Positions 59,808 through 64,000 of a DNA stretch of 64,000 nucleotides are shown piece by piece (position 1 is the first letter of the stretch; every line of letters starts with the position of its first letter). Position numbers and translations under genes: made by a program. This DNA comes from Streptomyces sp. ISL-43. Lineage in GTDB: Bacteria > Actinomycetota > Actinomycetes > Streptomycetales > Streptomycetaceae. Where the stretch lies: positions 62,001 through 126,000 of the forward strand of contig NZ_JAGGOT010000048.1 in NCBI RefSeq assembly GCF_018614195.1, written 5' to 3'. The notes below the pieces were generated by a model. It saw only the letters and a program-made list of their open reading frames with translations, made no database searches and was not told the DNA's origin.

Positions 59808-61028
59808 GTGACCTCGACTACACCCCTTTCCGCGTCCGTTCCGACACCGCGTGCGCATGCGCCGTCCGGCCCCCCGGGCCGGCTGCGCACGGCCGCCTTC
59901 TCGGCCGGCCACTCGTGCGTGGACGTCTACCAGGGCGCCGTCGCCGCGCTCGTCCCCTTCCTCGTCTCCGAGCGGGCGTACGGGTACGCCACCGCGTCCG
60001 GCGTCGTGTTGGCCGCCTCCCTGCTCTCCTCGGTGGTCCAGCCGCTGTTCGGCGCGCTGACCGACCGGTGGCCGATGCCCTGGCTGATACCGCTGGCCAC
60101 CGCCGCCGCCGGACTGGGCGTGGCGCTGGTCGGGCTCGACGCTGGGTACCCGGCCACACTCGCCGCGGTCGCACTGTCCGGGCTGGGCGTCGCCGCCTAC
60201 CACCCGGCGGCCGCCCGGCTGGTCCGCACGATGGGCGGCTCGGGGCACGGTGCGATGAGCTGGTTCGCACTCGGCGGCAACATCGGATTCGCCTGCGCAC
60301 CGCTCCTGGTCGTGGCGGCGCTGGCGCTGCCGGGGCCGGCGGGCTGGTGGCTGCTGGCCCTCCCGGCCGCGATCGGCGTGTTCCTCAACTGGCCTCCCTC
60401 CGCGAAACGTTTGGAAGGGAGCCGGGTGACAGCCCCTGCGCGAGCGCCCCAACCCCGCGACGACTGGCGGGCGTTCCTGCGTCTCTCCCTCGTGGTCGTC
60501 GTTCGCTCGGTGGTCTTCATAGGCCTGAGCACCTTCATCGCCCTGTACGTCCGCGAGCGCGGCGGTGGCGAGACCGCCGGAGCGGTGGCCCTGTTCGCCC
60601 TCTTCGCGGGGAGCGCCGGCGGCACCCTCCTCGGCGGCCGGCTGGCCGCCCGCTGGGGCCGGGTCATAACCGTCCACCGCTCGTACGCGGCGGCGGTGCC
60701 CGCCATCGCCGGGATCCTCTTCCTCCCGCTGCCCCTGGTGTACGTCTGCTCGGCGCTGGCCGCGGCCGCGCTGTACGCCCCGTTCTCCCTGCAGGTCACC
60801 CTGGGCCAGGACTACCTGCCGACGCGCATGGGCACCGCGAGCGGGGTCACCCTGGGCCTGACCGTCAGCGTCGGCGGCCTCGCGAGCCCCCTCATCGGCG
60901 CCGCGGCCGACGCCGCCTCGCTGCGCACCGCCCTGCTCCCCCTGGCCGTACTCCCCCTGCTGGCCTGGGCCCTGGCCCGCCGCCTCCCGGAGCCGGCCGC
61001 CCCGGAGGGCACCGCGGCGCGACGGTGA
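59808..61028 (+). CDS. MFS exporter, fosmidomycin-resistance (Fsr) type
   Basis: 406 residues from GTG 59808; no ribosome site, so the mRNA is probably leaderless. Twelve spans. SAGHSCVDVYQGAVAALVPFLV near residue 35 is the Fsr signature, and YHPAAARLVR near 128 is also conserved. Such pumps export fosmidomycin, fusaric-acid-like or other small compounds. Its neighbour AraC is the likely regulator. Confidence 0.9.
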   Translation: MTSTTPLSASVPTPRAHAPSGPPGRLRTAAFSAGHSCVDVYQGAVAALVPFLVSERAYGYATASGVVLAASLLSSVVQPLFGALTDRWPMPWLIPLATAAAGLGVALVGLDAGYPATLAAVALSGLGVAAYHPAAARLVRTMGGSGHGAMSWFALGGNIGFACAPLLVVAALALPGPAGWWLLALPAAIGVFLNWPPSAKRLEGSRVTAPARAPQPRDDWRAFLRLSLVVVVRSVVFIGLSTFIALYVRERGGGETAGAVALFALFAGSAGGTLLGGRLAARWGRVITVHRSYAAAVPAIAGILFLPLPLVYVCSALAAAALYAPFSLQVTLGQDYLPTRMGTASGVTLGLTVSVGGLASPLIGAAADAASLRTALLPLAVLPLLAWALARRLPEPAAPEGTAARR

Positions 61029-61082
61029 CGGGGAACCCCAAGCCCGGGCAGCCGACCGGCTCGGCCCGGTCCAGCCCGGCCC

Positions 61083-61665
61083 TCAGCCGCGCCCGGCCGC
61101 GGGGTCTCCACTCCGGGGCCTGGAACGGTGGGCGCGCCAGGCCGCCAGGGCCTGCGAGCGGGCCCCCTGGGGTGGCGGGCGTGCCAGTCGCGGAGGAAGC
61201 GGTTCAGTTCGAACCGGGTGCCGATCCCCTGGGGCTCCGCCGCCCGGGCGCGGGTGGCGTGCCAGTGGGCCACGGCTTCGGCGAGGGTGCGGCCCGCGCC
61301 CTGGGCCACGTACTCCCGCATGAAGGCGTCGAAGTGGAAGCCGGGCCCGATCTCCCGCGTGAAGTACTCCCTGAGCACCTGGCTGCACCGCTGGCCCGGC
61401 GGGATGACGGAGTCCGCGTCGACGGGTGCGGCGAGCCGGCGGCCGGTGCGGCGGGCCGCCGGGCGGGGGTCCCGTCCAGGGCGGCGGCGATCCGCGCCGT
61501 GACGGCTACCTTGCCGCCTCCGGCGGACAGCCCCATCTCCCGGGCCAGTGCGGACAGTTCGGCCAGCGTCCAGTACCAGCGCGCCAGCTCGGCGCCGGTC
61601 AGGCCAGGGCCCAGGGGCGGCCGCGCCTTGTCCTCGCCGGGACCCGCATGAACATTCGCACTCAT
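61083..61665 (-). pseudogene. DUF6434/SAP-like protein with two frameshifts
   Basis: The start is ATG 61665. Frame 1 holds a SAP-like segment (LTGAELARWYWTLAELSALA, then REMGLSAGGG) as far as ~61460. Frame 2 continues with SVIPPGQRCSQVLREYFTRE, then IGPGFHFDAFMREYVAQGAGRTLAEAVAHWH to ~61165. Frame 3 gives GARSQALAAWRAH to a stop at 61083. Both switches are in G/C runs (near 61450-61475 and 61160-61175), so a 1-nt change in each would restore one protein of about 190 residues. It is either a true pseudogene or a sequencing error, and the function of the family is unknown. Confidence 0.65.
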
Positions 61666-61785
61666 GTTCCCATCTTAGGGTTCGTCCGGAGCTTCCGGCC
61701 CCGCGTGCGCGCCGCCCCGCCCCCGGGCCCGGCGCGGGGCTAACGTCGGGGCGTTACGTGACGCCCAGCCTCACCGAAGAGCGCC

Positions 61786-64000
61786 GTGCTCCACCACCGA
61801 CCGGTCCGCGCCCGCCTTCGCGCCCGAGTCCACGACCGAGCCCAGGCCCGCGTCCGCGCCCGGCTGCTCCTGCTGGCCGTGTTCGGACTGCTGTGCGCGC
61901 TGACCGCCGCCGGACCGGCTCCCGCCGCCCCGCGACCGGCTCCGCCTCCGGGGTCGACGTCCGGCGTCCCGGTGACAGCCGTCGCCGCGGCCCCCGGGAG
62001 CGCCACCCCGCTGTCGGGCTACGCCGTCCAGTCGACGGCCCGCGTCCCCGACACGGCGGCCGCCGTCTCCACGCCCGGCTACGGCGCGAAGGGCTGGTAC
62101 CGGGCCGGGCCGCGCTCGACCGTGCTCGCGGCCCTCATCGCACACGGCACGTATCCCGACCCCTTCTACTCCACCAACCAACAGGGCATCCCTGCAGCCG
62201 AGTTCGCCGTCCCCTGGTGGTTCCGGTCCGAGTTCTCCGTCGCCGACACCACCGCCCGCACCTACCTGGACTTCAGCGGGGTGATCTCCGCGGCGGACGT
62301 GTTCGTCAACGGCAAGCAGGTCGCCACCGCCTCCGAGGTGACCGGCGCGTACACCCACCACGAGCTCGACATCACCTCTCTCGTCCGCAAGGGCGCCAAC
62401 ACCGCGGCCTTCCGGATCCGCCCCAACAACCCTGCCGTCCCTCGGCACCGCCGACCTCACCGTCAAGACCCGGGTCCGCAACGACTCGGCCGCGCCCGTC
62501 ACCGTCACGGTGTCCGGGGACATCGACGGCGCGCAGGCCTCCTTCCGCCAGGAGGTGACGCTGCGCGCCCACGAGACGAAGACCGTCGCCTTCACCCCGG
62601 CCGGCCATCCTCGCCTCCACCTGGCCTCGCCCCGCGTGTGGTGGCCGGCCGGCATGGGAGGGCAGGAGCTGTACGACCTGCGGCTGACGGCCACGGTGTC
62701 GGGCGCGGTCTCCGACACGGCCGGGCAGCGTTTCGGCATCCGCGAAGTGCGGGCCCCGCTCGACAAGGACGGTGCCCGCCAGTACCAGGTCAACGGCCGC
62801 CCCCTGCTCATCCGGGGCGGCGGCTGGTCGCCGACGAGTTCCTGCGATGGGACCGCACGTACGTCGAGGACCGGCTGAAGTACGCCCTCGACCTGGGGCT
62901 CAACACCCTGCGTCTGGAAGGGCACATCGAGCCCGACGAGTTCTTCGACCTCACCGACCGGTAGGGGATCCTCACGCTGCCGGGCTGGCAGTGCTGCGGC
63001 AAGTGGGAGGGAGAGGTCAACGGCACGGAGGCCGGGGAGGCTTGGGAGGAGGACGACTACCGTGTCGCCGCCGCTTCCATGGCCGGCGAGGCAGCCCGCC
63101 TGCGCGGACACCCCAGCGTCTCCTCCTTCCTCATCGGCAGCGATTTCGCGCCGGACGCGGAGATCGAGCGGGGGTACGTGGACGCGCTGCGGGCCGCCGA
63201 CTGGCGTACGCCGGTGGTGTCCGCCGCCACCGCCGCGTCGGCGCCGCTGACCGGCGCTTCGGGGATGCGGATGACCGGTCCCTACGACTGGGTGCCGCCC
63301 CGCTACTGGTACGACAAGCGCGAGGGCGGGGCCACCGGCTTCAACTCCGAGACCAGCGCCGGGCCTTCCATTCACACGCTCGACACCCTGCGCCGCATGA
63401 TGTCCGCCGCCGAGCTGGAGGCTCTCTGGCGGGACCCCTCCGCACGGCAGTACCACCGTTCCCCGTCGCGGACGTTCGCCACGCTGAAGCTGCAGGGTGG
63501 TGCCTACTTCGGTGCGAAGAAGGCGAACGAGCCCCTGCACGTCCAGTACTCCTACGACGACCGTACGGTGGCCGTCGTCAACCGCCGGCACGACGCCGCG
63601 TCCGGACTGACGGCGCGGGTGAGCCTGTTCACCCCCGGCGGAGTGAGCAAGTACGACCGGAGCGTGCGCGGGCTCGCGGTCGGCGGCGACGGCGCGAAGA
63701 CGACCGTACTGACCCTGCCCGCCGCGGTGGACGGACTGCCCGCCACCTATCTGGCGCGGCTGGTCCTCAGCGACGGGGACGGCCGTGAGGTGAGCCGCAA
63801 CGTCTACTGGCTTTCGACCCGGCCCGACGTCGTCGACTACGCGGCCACGGACTGGTACCACACCCCCACCACCGGCTACGCGGACCTCACGGGCCTGCGC
63901 TCCATGCCCCCGGCCCCGGTGTCCGCCACGGCGTCGACGACCGCGACCACACCGACGACCGGCACGGACCCCGCCGGAACCTCGACCACCACCGTCACAC
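61786..64000 (+). pseudogene. Decayed secreted GH2 exo-beta-D-glucosaminidase (3' end outside window)
   Basis: From GTG 61786 with a signal-like start. Protein similarity to CsxA-type GH2 enzymes runs through STPGYGAKGWYRAG, PWWFRSEFSV, and later GSDFAPD (acid/base Asp) and FNSETSAGPSIHT (nucleophile Glu). Lesions: near 62430-62442 RPNNP joins LPSLGTADLTV in another frame, which looks like a deletion of about 50 codons. Near 62832 one base is missing (WSP to DEF). TAG at 62962-62964 replaces a probable Tyr before GILTLPGWQCCGKW. Near 63484-63500 TFATLKL joins QGGAYFGAKKANEP, skipping about 75 codons. The gene cannot make active enzyme. The reading frame resumes and leaves the window in a Thr/Ser/Pro-rich linker. 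Confidence 0.85.

Noticed and set aside
54201..61028. A natural-product gene cluster around the P450
   Set aside because: P450, SDR, regulators and an exporter are present but there is no PKS, NRPS, terpene or RiPP core enzyme.
1..64000. CRISPR arrays, insertion sequences, prophage or integrase genes
   Set aside because: No regularly spaced repeats, transposase motifs or phage genes were found on either strand.

Overview
The window is very GC-rich, has near-total G/C at third codon positions, many GTG starts and 4-bp ATGA/GTGA gene overlaps, and carries Streptomyces-style families (DUF1996, secreted-repeat lipoproteins, Tat esterases, many LacI/TetR regulators). It is most likely a Streptomyces, or a close actinomycete, chromosome segment rich in sugar uptake and secreted glycosidases. 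No transposase, integrase or CRISPR array was seen.

Layout. 1-8.9 kb: end of a DeoR regulator; a minus-strand operon of sugar-binding lipoprotein, two permeases, GH36 alpha-galactosidase and LacI regulator; and a divergent secreted toroid glycosidase-like enzyme. 9-15.8 kb: a PolX-type polymerase, a small ABM-like protein and a complete Liv-type ABC transporter. 16-23.7 kb: a Tat carboxylesterase, then a set that looks like a trans-membrane electron relay: a secreted-repeat lipoprotein, a NuoF-like/ferredoxin fusion and a haem b membrane protein, with a divergent PucR-type regulator. 23.7-31.2 kb: DUF1996 and DUF4142 exported proteins, an in-frame chimera of half a secreted peptidase-type hydrolase and half a short-chain dehydrogenase, an MFS exporter, a thioesterase and 2,4-dienoyl-CoA reductase. 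31.7-38 kb: a second sugar operon (binding protein, two permeases, GH38 alpha-mannosidase).

38.3-40.2 kb: a complete 72-nt tRNA-like cloverleaf (anticodon GCA, but a T loop unlike any normal tRNA). Its acceptor stem ends 3 nt before the ATG of a 609-residue protein of no recognised family. This is the most unusual element in the window. 40.3-47.3 kb: a small membrane protein, universal stress protein, PLP dehydratase, TetR regulator, then secreted GH27 alpha-galactosidase and GH89 alpha-N-acetylglucosaminidase. 47.5-54.1 kb: an ECF sigma/anti-sigma pair with a membrane molybdopterin oxidoreductase, an SbcD-like nuclease with a CYTH-like partner, and a membrane-anchored esterase. 54.2-61 kb: P450, SDR, TetR with its VOC target, hydroxyisobutyryl-CoA hydrolase, AraC regulator and a fosmidomycin-resistance-type exporter. 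61.1-64 kb: two broken genes, a frameshifted DUF6434/SAP-like gene and a GH2 exo-glucosaminidase pseudogene with deletions, a 1-nt loss and an amber codon.

Taken together, the alpha-galactosidases, alpha-mannosidase, alpha-N-acetylglucosaminidase and decayed glucosaminidase, with two CUT1 sugar importers, suggest scavenging of complex glycans (N-glycan, mucin or galactomannan type). Decay by internal deletion appears at two independent places (27 kb and 62-64 kb).
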